From Vreelandella stevensii S18214 (GTDB lineage: Bacteria > Pseudomonadota > Gammaproteobacteria > Pseudomonadales > Halomonadaceae): a stretch of 64,000 nt of DNA. Each line of letters starts with the position of its first letter. Position 1 is the first letter of the stretch. The notes under the pieces are model-generated. The model had not been told where the DNA came from. It was given only the letters and a program-made list of their open reading frames with translations, and did not search any database. Positions 17,350 through 24,808 of the stretch are shown one piece after another. The stretch lies in assembly GCF_000275725.1 (NCBI RefSeq), contig NZ_AJTS01000052.1, forward strand, positions 16,846 to 80,845. The letters are read 5' to 3'. Made by a program: the position numbers and the translations under genes.

Positions 17350-18213
17350 TTGGCTAAATCACTTTTGCGCTGGCGTCGTCAAGGGCGACGCCTGGGCATT
17401 GCCGTGCTGTTCGTGCTGGTCGGTACGGGCTTGTGGGAGTATCAAGGGCGCCAGCACCAGCAGGCTTATACCTGGATGGGCGTACCCACCTGGGAAACAT
17501 TGCACCCTACCAGCCTGCACCGTGTACTGCGTAACGATGGCTTTTTAGTGGGGTGGTCGGATGTACGGGTGGGGGCCTTGTGGGTCAGCTACCAGGTAGA
17601 GGCCGTGCCTGAGGATATGCGCATTGGGCCCAGGCCCAATTTTCAGCCAGACTGGCGCATGCTGTGGCCGGTGAGTACCGATAGCTATTCCGGCAGCGGC
17701 TACGACAGAGGACATCTGGCGCCCAACTACGCCATTGCTGCCGTGCATGGGCGCAGCGCGCAGGTGGACACGTTCTTGATGAGCAACATGCTGCCCCAGC
17801 GGCCGAATCTGAATCGCCAGCTCTGGCAGCGGCTCGAAGCCTCCGTCATGGATCACTTTGCGCCGCGTTTCGAGCGCTTGCAGGTGATTACCGGGCCGGT
17901 CTACCCCGAGCGCTTCATGGATAACGTCTTCAACCGCGTGGGCTGGGTGGAAATACCCGAAGCCTTTTACAAGATCATCGTGGCACCCCATGATGAGGCG
18001 CCCCTGGCGCTGGCGTTCATCATGCCCCAGGACGTGCAGGGCAATGAGCCGCTAAACGACTACCTGGTGACCATCGATGAGATCGAAGCCCGCACGGGGC
18101 TGAACTTCTTCCCGAATCTCTCACCCCAGCTTGAAGCCGTGCTGGAAGGCGAGCTGCGTACCCAGGGGTGGGCGCTGGAGGAGGTATCTCGTCGCCCAGG
18201 CCGGTTCCAGTAG
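17350..18213 (+). CDS. DNA/RNA non-specific endonuclease, membrane-anchored or exported
   Basis: The frame of 287 residues has TTG as the best start (17350), with AGGGGAG upstream. Residues about 15-33 form a hydrophobic segment after a basic N-terminus (LLRWRRQGRRLG), suggesting a signal anchor. The beta-beta-alpha-Me nuclease motif is YDRGHLAPNYA at about 117-127, with the catalytic His in DRGH, followed by SNMLPQRPNLNRQLW, whose Asn binds the metal. Family members degrade DNA and RNA outside the cytoplasm. It may serve nucleotide scavenging. It is flanked by a repeat and a hairpin. Confidence 0.9.
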   Translation: MAKSLLRWRRQGRRLGIAVLFVLVGTGLWEYQGRQHQQAYTWMGVPTWETLHPTSLHRVLRNDGFLVGWSDVRVGALWVSYQVEAVPEDMRIGPRPNFQPDWRMLWPVSTDSYSGSGYDRGHLAPNYAIAAVHGRSAQVDTFLMSNMLPQRPNLNRQLWQRLEASVMDHFAPRFERLQVITGPVYPERFMDNVFNRVGWVEIPEAFYKIIVAPHDEAPLALAFIMPQDVQGNEPLNDYLVTIDEIEARTGLNFFPNLSPQLEAVLEGELRTQGWALEEVSRRPGRFQ

Positions 18214-18231
18214 TACGATACGCTGCATGCT

Positions 18232-18260
18232 GGCAGGCCAAGGCGTTGCCCTGGCCTGCC
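18232..18260 (+). terminator. Hairpin after the endonuclease gene
   Basis: The arms ggcaggccaagg and cctggcctgcc pair around cgttgc, 19 bp past the stop codon. There is no T run, so termination is only probable. Confidence 0.5.
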
Positions 18261-18505
18261 GCTTGAGCGCAGATACGGCAATGCTCGAACGGCATGGGCT
18301 CGATATACATGAAATAGACAGGCAGAAGAGAAGGCAGGCAGAAGAGAAATAGTGGGGAAGAAAAAGTATCAGAGCAAAAGGGTATCAGAGAATAGAAGCA
18401 TACAGATGAGAGTGCGCCAAAACAGGGCGACTAATGAGGGGCAGTAAACAGATAGAAATGCATCAGAGGGGCTAATACGAAAGCAGGAGCGATACGGGGC
18501 ATCAA
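18261..18505. other. Purine-rich intergenic stretch without a gene
   Basis: I see no coding frame with family similarity here. The plus strand is strongly A/G-rich (about 18310-18480, repeated agcagaagag-like words). Read from the minus strand, the direction of the tRNA-Leu transcript, it is pyrimidine-rich and G-poor, which would suit Rho-dependent termination after the tRNA genes. Confidence 0.4.
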
Positions 18506-18592
18506 TGGTGCCCAGGAGAGGACTTGAACCTCCACGTCCGTACGGACACTAGCACCTGAAGCTAGCGCGTCTACCAATTCCGCCACCTGGGC
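18506..18592 (-). tRNA. tRNA-Leu (anticodon CAG), third of the array
   Basis: The 87-nt gene has an encoded CCA end. On the minus strand it begins GCCCAGGTGGCGG and ends CCTGGGCACCA, with a 7-bp acceptor stem, the D-loop AATTGGTAGACGC, the anticodon loop CTTCAGGTG, a long class II variable arm (TGTCCGTACGGACG) and the T-arm GTTCAAGTC. It differs from the other two copies mainly in the variable arm. Confidence 0.96.
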
Positions 18593-18656
18593 GTATCGAC
18601 TCTTTCACTGCGGTACTGCTTTCACAATACATTCGGCCATTACGTCAGTGTTCGCA

Positions 18657-18743
18657 TGGTGCCCAGGAGAGGACTTGAACCTCCACGACCATGCGGTCAC
18701 TAGCACCTGAAGCTAGCGCGTCTACCAATTCCGCCACCTGGGC
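18657..18743 (-). tRNA. tRNA-Leu (anticodon CAG), second of the array
   Basis: This is an 87-nt class II tRNA gene with an encoded CCA. The anticodon loop CTTCAGGTG and acceptor stem GCCCAGG/CCTGGGC match the third copy; the variable arm reads TGACCGCATGGTCG. Confidence 0.96.
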
Positions 18744-18828
18744 GAACACAAACGTACTGCCTTTCTTTCACTGCTTTGCTTGCCGCCGCACCGTGCTGAT
18801 TCATGAAAGGGGATAACATGAAACAGTT

Positions 18829-18915
18829 TGGTGCCCAGAAGAGGACTTGAACCTCCACGACCATACGGTCACTAGCACCTGAAGCTAGCGCGTCTACCAA
18901 TTCCGCCATCTGGGC
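18829..18915 (-). tRNA. tRNA-Leu (anticodon CAG), first of the array
   Basis: This 87-nt class II tRNA gene is nearest the promoter. Its acceptor stem carries a compensated base pair relative to the other two (GCCCAGA with TCTGGGC), and the variable arm reads TGACCGTATGGTCG. CCA is encoded. Confidence 0.96.
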
Positions 18916-18926
18916 AAGTGGCGCGT

Positions 18927-18954
18927 ATAATACCGAGGCTGTGGCTAAATGCAA
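18927..18954 (-). promoter_or_regulatory. Sigma70 promoter of the tRNA-Leu array
   Basis: On the minus strand TTGCAT, a 16-bp spacer and TATTAT lie 11 bp upstream of the first tRNA. The segment before the tRNA (acgcgcca) resembles a GC-rich discriminator, as expected for stringently controlled stable RNA genes. Confidence 0.75.
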
Positions 18955-19007
18955 GCCCTCGGGTGATTTTTTTAATGTAAAAAACCGGGGTTTGCAGCGC
19001 CAAGTGG

Positions 19008-19036
19008 TTGGGTGATTGAACGGGCGGCGCTATACT
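19008..19036 (+). promoter_or_regulatory. Probable sigma70 promoter of rnr
   Basis: TTGGGT, a 17-bp spacer and TATACT lie 150 bp upstream of the rnr start, divergent from the tRNA promoter. Confidence 0.55.
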
Positions 19037-19185
19037 GCGCCCATGACCAAACAAAACATGACTTATTTCAACTCATCGTTAGTTGAACACGACGCCCTTC
19101 GAGGCGCACATGCCTTTCGCCCGCAGTGCACGCTGCCCGCGCTTTTTGTTCGCCTCCCGCAACCGTTATCAAGGATGTTGATCGC

Positions 19186-21585
19186 ATGAAGTACTGGACG
19201 TTGAGTGATGATCCGCACGCCGAGCGCGAGGCGAAGAATTACGATAACCCGGCTCCTAGCCGTGAATACCTGTTGGCTGCCCTGGAAAGCTATGGCAAGC
19301 CGATTACCCATGAAAACATGAGCCGCATGCTGGGCATCGAAGATGAAGACCATCTGGAAGCGGTGCGTCGGCGTATGGCGGCCATGGAGCGCGACGGCCA
19401 GGTGCTGCGCGACCGCCGAGGCGCCTATGCCCTGATCGACAAGCTCGACCTGATCAAGGGCAAGGTGCTGGGCCATCGGGATGGATTTGGCTTCGTGCTG
19501 CGTGATGACGGCAAGAAGCCGGACCTGCTGCTGCCGCCTCGTCAGATGCGTCGCGTCTTCCACGGAGACCATGTACTGGTGCGCGTCAGTGGGCGAGACC
19601 GTCGCGGTCGAGAGGAAGCCACGATCGCCGAAGTGATTGCCCGCAATACCGAGACCATAGTGGGCGTATACCGCAGCAATACGCCGGAATTCGGGATTCT
19701 CATTCCCGAAAATCCGCGGATTACCCAGGAGGTGATCATCCCGCACACCGCCAGCGGTGGTGCCAAGGATGGTCAGGTGATCTCAGCCAGGATCGTCCAG
19801 CAGCCCGCCACTCGGGTTCAGCCAGTGGGTGAAGTGATCGAAGTGCTGGGGGAGCGTATGGACCCCGGCATGGAAATCGACATCGCCATCCGCAGCTACG
19901 ACATTCCCGCCGAGTTTCCGCCAGAGGTATTGGATCAGATCAGTGAAATCTCCGCTGAAGTGCTGGAAGCCGACAAGCAGCACCGCGTCGATCTGCGCGA
20001 CCTGCCGCTGGTGACCATCGACGACGAGTCCGCCAAGGATTTCGACGATGCGGTGTGTGCCTGGAAGACCAAGTCCGGTAGCTGGAAGCTGGTCGTCGCG
20101 ATTGCCGACGTTTCTCATTATGTGCGCCCTGGTACCGCGCTGGATAACGAAGCGCGCACCCGCGGCAACTCGGTCTACTTCCCGGGGCAAGTGGTGCCCA
20201 TGCTGCCCGAGCTGCTTTCCAACGGTCTTTGTTCATTGAATCCGCACGTCGACCGGCTGGTGATGGTGTGCGAAATGAATATTTCCAGGACCGGTGCCAT
20301 CAGCCGCTACTCCTTCTATGAAGCCGTGATGAATTCCCATGCCCGACTCACCTATAACAAGGTGGCGGCCATGCTGGACGGCGAGAGTGAAGAAGGGGAG
20401 GCGCTGCGTCGGGAGCACGCCGAGCTGGTCAAGCCGCTCAAGAACCTGCATGAGCTGTATGGCCTGCTGCGCGCTGCCCGGGAAGAGCGTGGGGCGATCG
20501 ACTTCGATACCACGGAAACGGCGATCATCTTCAATGAAGAGCGCAAGATCGAGAAGATCGTGCCGCGCAGCCGTAACGATGCCCATAAGCTGATCGAGGA
20601 GTGCATGCTGGCCGCCAACGTGGCGACGGCGCGTTTCCTCGACAAGCACGACCTGCCAGCGCTGTATCGTATCCACGAGCGTCCAACGCCTGAGCGGCTC
20701 GACAAGCTGCGCCTGTTCCTGAGTGAGCTGGGGCTTTCGTTGGGTGGTGGCGACGAGCCGACGCCTCAGGATTATCAGGCGCTACGGGAGGCGATTGCCG
20801 ACCGCCCGGATGCTGACATCATCCAGACCGTGATGCTGCGCTCGATGAATCAGGCAGTCTATTCGCCGCAGAACGAGGGGCACTTCGGCCTTGCTTACCA
20901 GGCCTACGCTCACTTCACGTCGCCCATTCGTCGCTATCCTGACCTGCTGGTGCACCGTGCCATTCGCTCGGTGATTCGCGGGCCGCGCCAGACCGCTACC
21001 GTGGTGCGGGTAGAGGGCGCGCCGGTGGATCCGCCGAGCAAGTGGTGCCCTTATACCTTCGAGCAGATGCTGGAGCTAGGCGAGCACTGCTCCATGACCG
21101 AGCGGCGGGCCGACGAAGCCACCCGTGACGTGGAGAGCTGGCTCAAGTGCGAGTTCATGTCGGACAAGCTGGGTGAAACCTTTGAGGGCACCATCGCCTC
21201 GGTGACCCAGTTCGGGCTCTTCGTGCGTCTCGATGACTTCTTCGTGGAAGGGCTGGTGCACGTCACGTCGCTGCCTTCCGACTACTACCACTACGAAGCC
21301 GAGAAGCATCGTCTCAAGGGTGAGCGCACCGGCACCACCTATCGCCTGGGGGATGGCCTGACCGTGCAAGTGGCGCGGGTGGACATGGATGATCGCAAGA
21401 TCGACTTCGGTCTTGCCGATGACAAGCCGCGCCCACAGCGTCAGCCGCGCAAGCGTCGTAGTGAAAGCTCTGGTGAAAAAGGCGCTGGAGCAGGAGCAAA
21501 GGCGGCTGCCGGTGAGCAGCCCGCCCGTCGTGGCCCGCGCCGTACGCGCAGCGGGTCGCGTAAACCATCTTCGAAAAAGGGTTGA
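19186..21585 (+). CDS. rnr: Ribonuclease R
   Basis: The 799-residue exoribonuclease is placed from ATG 19186, with AAGGA ten bases upstream. Domains in order: an N-terminal winged helix (about 20-90, SREYLLAALESYGKPITHENMSRML), two cold-shock domains, the RNB catalytic domain with the metal-binding DLPLVTIDDESAKDFDDAV, an S1 domain (FEGTIASVTQFGLFVRLD), and a Lys/Arg-rich tail of about 50 residues. RNase R degrades structured RNA 3' to 5' and takes part in rRNA quality control and tmRNA-linked decay. rlmB overlaps nothing but starts two bases after its stop. Confidence 0.97.
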   Translation: MKYWTLSDDPHAEREAKNYDNPAPSREYLLAALESYGKPITHENMSRMLGIEDEDHLEAVRRRMAAMERDGQVLRDRRGAYALIDKLDLIKGKVLGHRDGFGFVLRDDGKKPDLLLPPRQMRRVFHGDHVLVRVSGRDRRGREEATIAEVIARNTETIVGVYRSNTPEFGILIPENPRITQEVIIPHTASGGAKDGQVISARIVQQPATRVQPVGEVIEVLGERMDPGMEIDIAIRSYDIPAEFPPEVLDQISEISAEVLEADKQHRVDLRDLPLVTIDDESAKDFDDAVCAWKTKSGSWKLVVAIADVSHYVRPGTALDNEARTRGNSVYFPGQVVPMLPELLSNGLCSLNPHVDRLVMVCEMNISRTGAISRYSFYEAVMNSHARLTYNKVAAMLDGESEEGEALRREHAELVKPLKNLHELYGLLRAAREERGAIDFDTTETAIIFNEERKIEKIVPRSRNDAHKLIEECMLAANVATARFLDKHDLPALYRIHERPTPERLDKLRLFLSELGLSLGGGDEPTPQDYQALREAIADRPDADIIQTVMLRSMNQAVYSPQNEGHFGLAYQAYAHFTSPIRRYPDLLVHRAIRSVIRGPRQTATVVRVEGAPVDPPSKWCPYTFEQMLELGEHCSMTERRADEATRDVESWLKCEFMSDKLGETFEGTIASVTQFGLFVRLDDFFVEGLVHVTSLPSDYYHYEAEKHRLKGERTGTTYRLGDGLTVQVARVDMDDRKIDFGLADDKPRPQRQPRKRRSESSGEKGAGAGAKAAAGEQPARRGPRRTRSGSRKPSSKKG

Positions 21586-21587
21586 GC

Positions 21588-22412
21588 ATGAAATCGGCGT
21601 CGTCTCGACGTAGCCCGCGCCCGGCTACCCGCACTCCTGTCCGTACGCCTGATGGCCTGGATCACGTCTATGGTGTGCATGCCCTGGAGAGCCTGCTGGC
21701 ACGGGGCGAGTCGCCCAGGGAGCTGTGGGTGCAGCAGGGCGCAGGCCAGCGTTTGCAAACGCTGGTGGCCGATGCCCGAGCCAGTGGTGCGGCGGTCAAG
21801 GAGCAGTCGCGTGACGTGCTCGACCAGTTGACCCAGGGGGCGGCGCATCAGGGGGTGGTTGCCTTCTGTGCACCCTTGACGGCAGAAGGAGAGGAATCCT
21901 TGTGGCTCAAGCTCCGCGCCTGGCCGTCGGATACGCCCCCCTTGCTGCTGGTGCTGGATGGCGTCACCGACGTGCATAACTTTGGTGCGTGCCTGCGCAG
22001 TGCTGATGCCTCGGGTGCCCATGGAGTGATCGTAGCCAAGGACAAGGCGGCGCCGCTCAACGCCACGGTCAGAAAAGTCGCCTGTGGTGCCGCAGAGGTG
22101 GTGCCGGTCTATCAGGTCACCAATCTGGCGCGCACGCTGGCCAGGCTCAAGGAAGAGGGCGTGTGGATCACCGGCACCGCCGGTGAAGCACAGGCCAGCG
22201 TATTCGATATCGACTTCACCGGCCCGACCGCGCTGGTGATGGGGGCCGAAGGCAAGGGGTTGCGCCGGTTGACGCGGGAAGCGTGTGATCATCTGGCCAA
22301 GCTGCCCATGGCAGGGCAGGTATCTAGCCTGAATGTCTCGGTGGCTGCCGGAATCTGTCTGTTTGAAGCGGTGCGTCAGCGGCAGCTTGCAAGTAAGCCT
22401 CCGTCCCACTAG
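21588..22412 (+). CDS. rlmB: 23S rRNA (guanosine-2'-O-)-methyltransferase RlmB
   Basis: The 274-residue SpoU-family enzyme starts at ATG 21588, two bases past the rnr stop, with AAAAAGG as ribosome site inside rnr. An N-terminal substrate-binding domain (VYGVHALESLLARGESPRELW) precedes the knotted SPOUT domain with VLDGVTDVHNFGACLRSADASG, ALVMGAEGKGLRRL and MAGQVSSLNVSVAAGICLFE. It methylates G2251 (E. coli numbering) in the peptidyl-transferase loop of 23S rRNA. The rnr-rlmB pair is conserved in gammaproteobacteria. Confidence 0.97.
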   Translation: MKSASSRRSPRPATRTPVRTPDGLDHVYGVHALESLLARGESPRELWVQQGAGQRLQTLVADARASGAAVKEQSRDVLDQLTQGAAHQGVVAFCAPLTAEGEESLWLKLRAWPSDTPPLLLVLDGVTDVHNFGACLRSADASGAHGVIVAKDKAAPLNATVRKVACGAAEVVPVYQVTNLARTLARLKEEGVWITGTAGEAQASVFDIDFTGPTALVMGAEGKGLRRLTREACDHLAKLPMAGQVSSLNVSVAAGICLFEAVRQRQLASKPPSH

Positions 22413-22420
22413 AATGCTTG

Positions 22421-22446
22421 CGCCCGTTTATACATAAGCGGGCGTT
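22421..22446 (+). terminator. Hairpin after rlmB
   Basis: A cgcccg / cgggcg stem lies 9 bp after the rlmB stop. The tail ttcgtata is not a T run, so this is a weak candidate only. Confidence 0.35.
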
Positions 22447-22608
22447 CGTATAGGTAACCCCTCTACGACACTGGTTTTATCTGCTTGATGTTCTTTTCAG
22501 CCATACGTGGCTTGCCAAGGGCATTTCAGTCAACTCCTTGCTTCCCAGTCGCTGCCAGAGCATATGCTCCGGCACACTCAGGAAGCTGCCAAACCGCAAG
22601 GAGATTCC

Positions 22609-22986
22609 ATGCGTCATTATGAAATCGTGTTCATGGTCCACCCGGATCAGAGCGAGCAAGTACCGGCAATGGTCGAGCGCTACACCAGCATCGTCACCGA
22701 AAGCGGCGGTACTGTGCATCGTCTGGAAGATTGGGGCCGTCGTCACCTGGCTTACCCGATCAACAAGATCCACAAAGCCCACTACGTGCTGATGAACGTT
22801 GAGTGCACCGGCGAGACTCTCGAAGAAATCGAGAACATCTTCCGCTTCAACGACGCCATCATCCGCAGCCTGGTTGTGCGCTGCAAGGAAGCCGTTACCG
22901 AAGCTTCTCCGATGATGAAGCCGGCAGAAGAAAAGCGTCCGCGTCGCGAAGAAAAGCCGCGCGCTGAAGCTGAAGAAACTGCCTGA
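22609..22986 (+). CDS. rpsF: 30S ribosomal protein S6
   Basis: The 125-residue protein starts at ATG 22609 after CAAGGAG. It begins [19 protein letters not shown] and contains the conserved [20 protein letters not shown], with an acidic/basic C-terminal tail typical of gammaproteobacterial S6. It heads rpsF-rpsR-(membrane protein)-rplI. In many bacteria the S6-S18 complex represses its own mRNA through a leader hairpin. The leader here contains a small palindrome (gagcatatgctc at about 22557-22568) followed by ccggcac, which may be that site. Confidence 0.97.
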   Translation: MRHYEIVFMVHPDQSEQVPAMVERYTSIVTESGGTVHRLEDWGRRHLAYPINKIHKAHYVLMNVECTGETLEEIENIFRFNDAIIRSLVVRCKEAVTEASPMMKPAEEKRPRREEKPRAEAEETA

Positions 22987-23019
22987 TTCTATCCACTGCA
23001 CGTTTTAAGGAGCTAGTCC

Positions 23020-23247
23020 ATGGCACGTTTTTTCCGTCGCCGCAAGTTTTGCCGCTTCACTGCTGAAGGCGTCAAGCAGATCGACTACAAAGATCTCGAC
23101 ACGCTGAAGGCTTACATCACGGAAACCGGCAAGATCGTTCCGAGCCGTATCACCGGCACCAAAGCACGCTATCAGCGTCAGCTGGCGACCGCTATCAAGC
23201 GTTCACGCTACCTGGCACTGCTGCCCTACTCCGATAGCCATCAGTAA
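23020..23247 (+). CDS. rpsR: 30S ribosomal protein S18
   Basis: The 75-residue protein reads [20 protein letters not shown] and continues with [19 protein letters not shown] and [20 protein letters not shown], which is nearly invariant among gammaproteobacteria. AAGGAG lies at an optimal distance. S18 forms a heterodimer with S6 in the 30S platform. It lies 33 bp after rpsF. Confidence 0.98.
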   Translation: MARFFRRRKFCRFTAEGVKQIDYKDLDTLKAYITETGKIVPSRITGTKARYQRQLATAIKRSRYLALLPYSDSHQ

Positions 23248-23259
23248 GCGTTTAACGTG

Positions 23260-24111
23260 ATGCTGGCACTGGCAAGATGGCTGATGCGCGGAACGCCCTA
23301 TGCCGTAGGCGGGGCGGCCCTGGCATCGCTGGTGCCCTGGCTGTTTTGGCTGGGTGCCGCCATTGCCGCACTGGTGACCTTGCGCAAGGGGTTCGCTCCT
23401 GCGCTGCCGGTCATCATCGCCGCTGCTCTGCCTGCCGGTTTCTGGTGGGCACAAGGTGACGTGATACCACTGGCCAGCGTTCTGCTGGTCACGCTGATGT
23501 CCGTCATCCTGCGCGAGCGGATGCGCTGGAGCGAAGCCTTGATCGTGGGCACATTGGCTGCCGCCGTCATGGTTCAGCTGGGCATTTTCAGCCCGCCAGG
23601 GGGAACGCAGCTCATGCTGGAGCAGCTGCGGGAGAGCTCTGCGGAGATCGACCGTATGCTCACCGAGTTTGCCAACCAGGGCGTCGACACGACGGCCTTG
23701 GCTGCCATGGTTATCGGTGGTGTGACGGGCTTGGTCGTATTGCTGGCCGCCATTATCTGTCTGGCGCTGGCCCGCAGCTGGCAAGCCGGGCTGTATAACC
23801 CCGGTGGCTTTCGCGCAGAGTTTCATGCGTTGCGCCTGAGCCCCCGTGAGCTTGTCGTTCTGGTGGTGCTGGGGGTGGCAGGCATGGCGCTTGGTGCGCA
23901 GGCGCTGGCGATGCTGTGCTGGGTTCCGCTGCTGATTGCCGGTATTGCGTTGGTGCATGGTTTTATTGGAATAAAGGGGATGAACGGGCTGTGGCTGGTG
24001 GCATTTTATGTGCTGCTGATCACGACCTGGCCCACGATTCTCATTGTGCTGCTGTTGGGGCTGATCGATACATTTGCGAACGTTCGCGCACGCCTTGCCC
24101 GCAGCAACTGA
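23260..24111 (+). CDS. DUF2232-like polytopic membrane protein
   Basis: The 283-residue protein (ATG 23260; GTG 23257 also possible) starts only 12 bp after rpsR. It has about eight hydrophobic helices, beginning with PYAVGGAALASLVPWLFWLGAAIAALVTL, and no catalytic motif. The position between rpsR and rplI is typical of the YybS/DUF2232 family in Pseudomonas and relatives, which is the basis for the assignment. The start follows the rpsR stop so closely that its translation may depend on rpsR. Function is unknown. Confidence 0.8.
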   Translation: MLALARWLMRGTPYAVGGAALASLVPWLFWLGAAIAALVTLRKGFAPALPVIIAAALPAGFWWAQGDVIPLASVLLVTLMSVILRERMRWSEALIVGTLAAAVMVQLGIFSPPGGTQLMLEQLRESSAEIDRMLTEFANQGVDTTALAAMVIGGVTGLVVLLAAIICLALARSWQAGLYNPGGFRAEFHALRLSPRELVVLVVLGVAGMALGAQALAMLCWVPLLIAGIALVHGFIGIKGMNGLWLVAFYVLLITTWPTILIVLLLGLIDTFANVRARLARSN

Positions 24112-24126
24112 CAAGAGGTTTACGAG

Positions 24127-24573
24127 ATGGAAGTCATTCTGCTCGACAAGATTGGTAAGCTGGGCGGCCTGGGTGACAAGGTCACTGTCAAGCCTGGTTA
24201 TGGTCGTAACTACCTGGTGCCTTACGGCTTAGCCGTACCGGCCACCAAGGACAACATCGAAGCGTTCGAAGCGCAGCGTGCCGAACTCGAAGCGCAAGCC
24301 GCTGAGCGTAAGGCGGAAGCCCAGGCGCGTGCCGAGCAACTCAACGACATCGAACTGTCGTTGGTGTCCAAGGCAGGCGACGAAGGCAAGCTGTTCGGCT
24401 CTATCGGTCCTCGTGACCTGGCCGACGCGATCTCCTCTGCGGGAATCGACGTCGCCAAGAGCGAAGTACGTATGCCGCAAGGCCCGATTCGTCAAACTGG
24501 CGAATACGACATCGACCTCCACCTGCATGCAGAAGTGGACGCCGTTGTACGCGTGGTCGTTGTCGCCGAGTAA
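24127..24573 (+). CDS. rplI: 50S ribosomal protein L9
   Basis: The 148-residue protein begins [20 protein letters not shown] with the rRNA-binding N domain ([20 protein letters not shown]). A long charged helix (about 40-75) and the C domain ([18 protein letters not shown]) follow. L9 bridges ribosomes and affects frame maintenance. It closes the ribosomal block and is followed 27 bp later by an intrinsic terminator. Confidence 0.98.
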   Translation: MEVILLDKIGKLGGLGDKVTVKPGYGRNYLVPYGLAVPATKDNIEAFEAQRAELEAQAAERKAEAQARAEQLNDIELSLVSKAGDEGKLFGSIGPRDLADAISSAGIDVAKSEVRMPQGPIRQTGEYDIDLHLHAEVDAVVRVVVVAE

Positions 24574-24600
24574 TCATACTCGCCAACGCTGACGCCTCAA

Positions 24601-24633
24601 AGGGCGCGGGTTCTCCCGCGCCCTTTGTCTTTT
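24601..24633 (+). terminator. Intrinsic terminator after rplI
   Basis: A perfect 10-bp stem agggcgcggg / cccgcgccct with loop ttct is followed by ttgtctttt. Confidence 0.92.
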
Positions 24634-24671
24634 TAGACCCTTTGTCTTTTTAGACCCTTTGTCTTTTTAGG
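24621..24671. repeat. Three tandem copies of a 17-bp T-rich unit
   Basis: The unit ccctttgtctttttaga occurs three times without gaps, starting at 24621, 24638 and 24655 (the third has g as last base). It overlaps the right arm of the rplI terminator, so the terminator T tract has been triplicated. Confidence 0.9.
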
Positions 24672-24808
24672 CCCTGTGGCTCTTTTGGCAAAGGGCGACA
24701 CAGCAGGCTTATAAAGCCCTCACTTTACGCGGGGGCCAGTGGTGTTATCCGAGCCGCACGGCTAAGATAAGCGCCGTTGGCTATCGGGTAATTGTTAAGG
24801 AGCTCGCA

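Noticed and set aside
18506-18915. Regularly spaced near-identical 87-bp repeats, at first sight CRISPR-like
   Set aside because: Each unit folds as a class II tRNA-Leu with an encoded CCA end, and the spacers are unequal.
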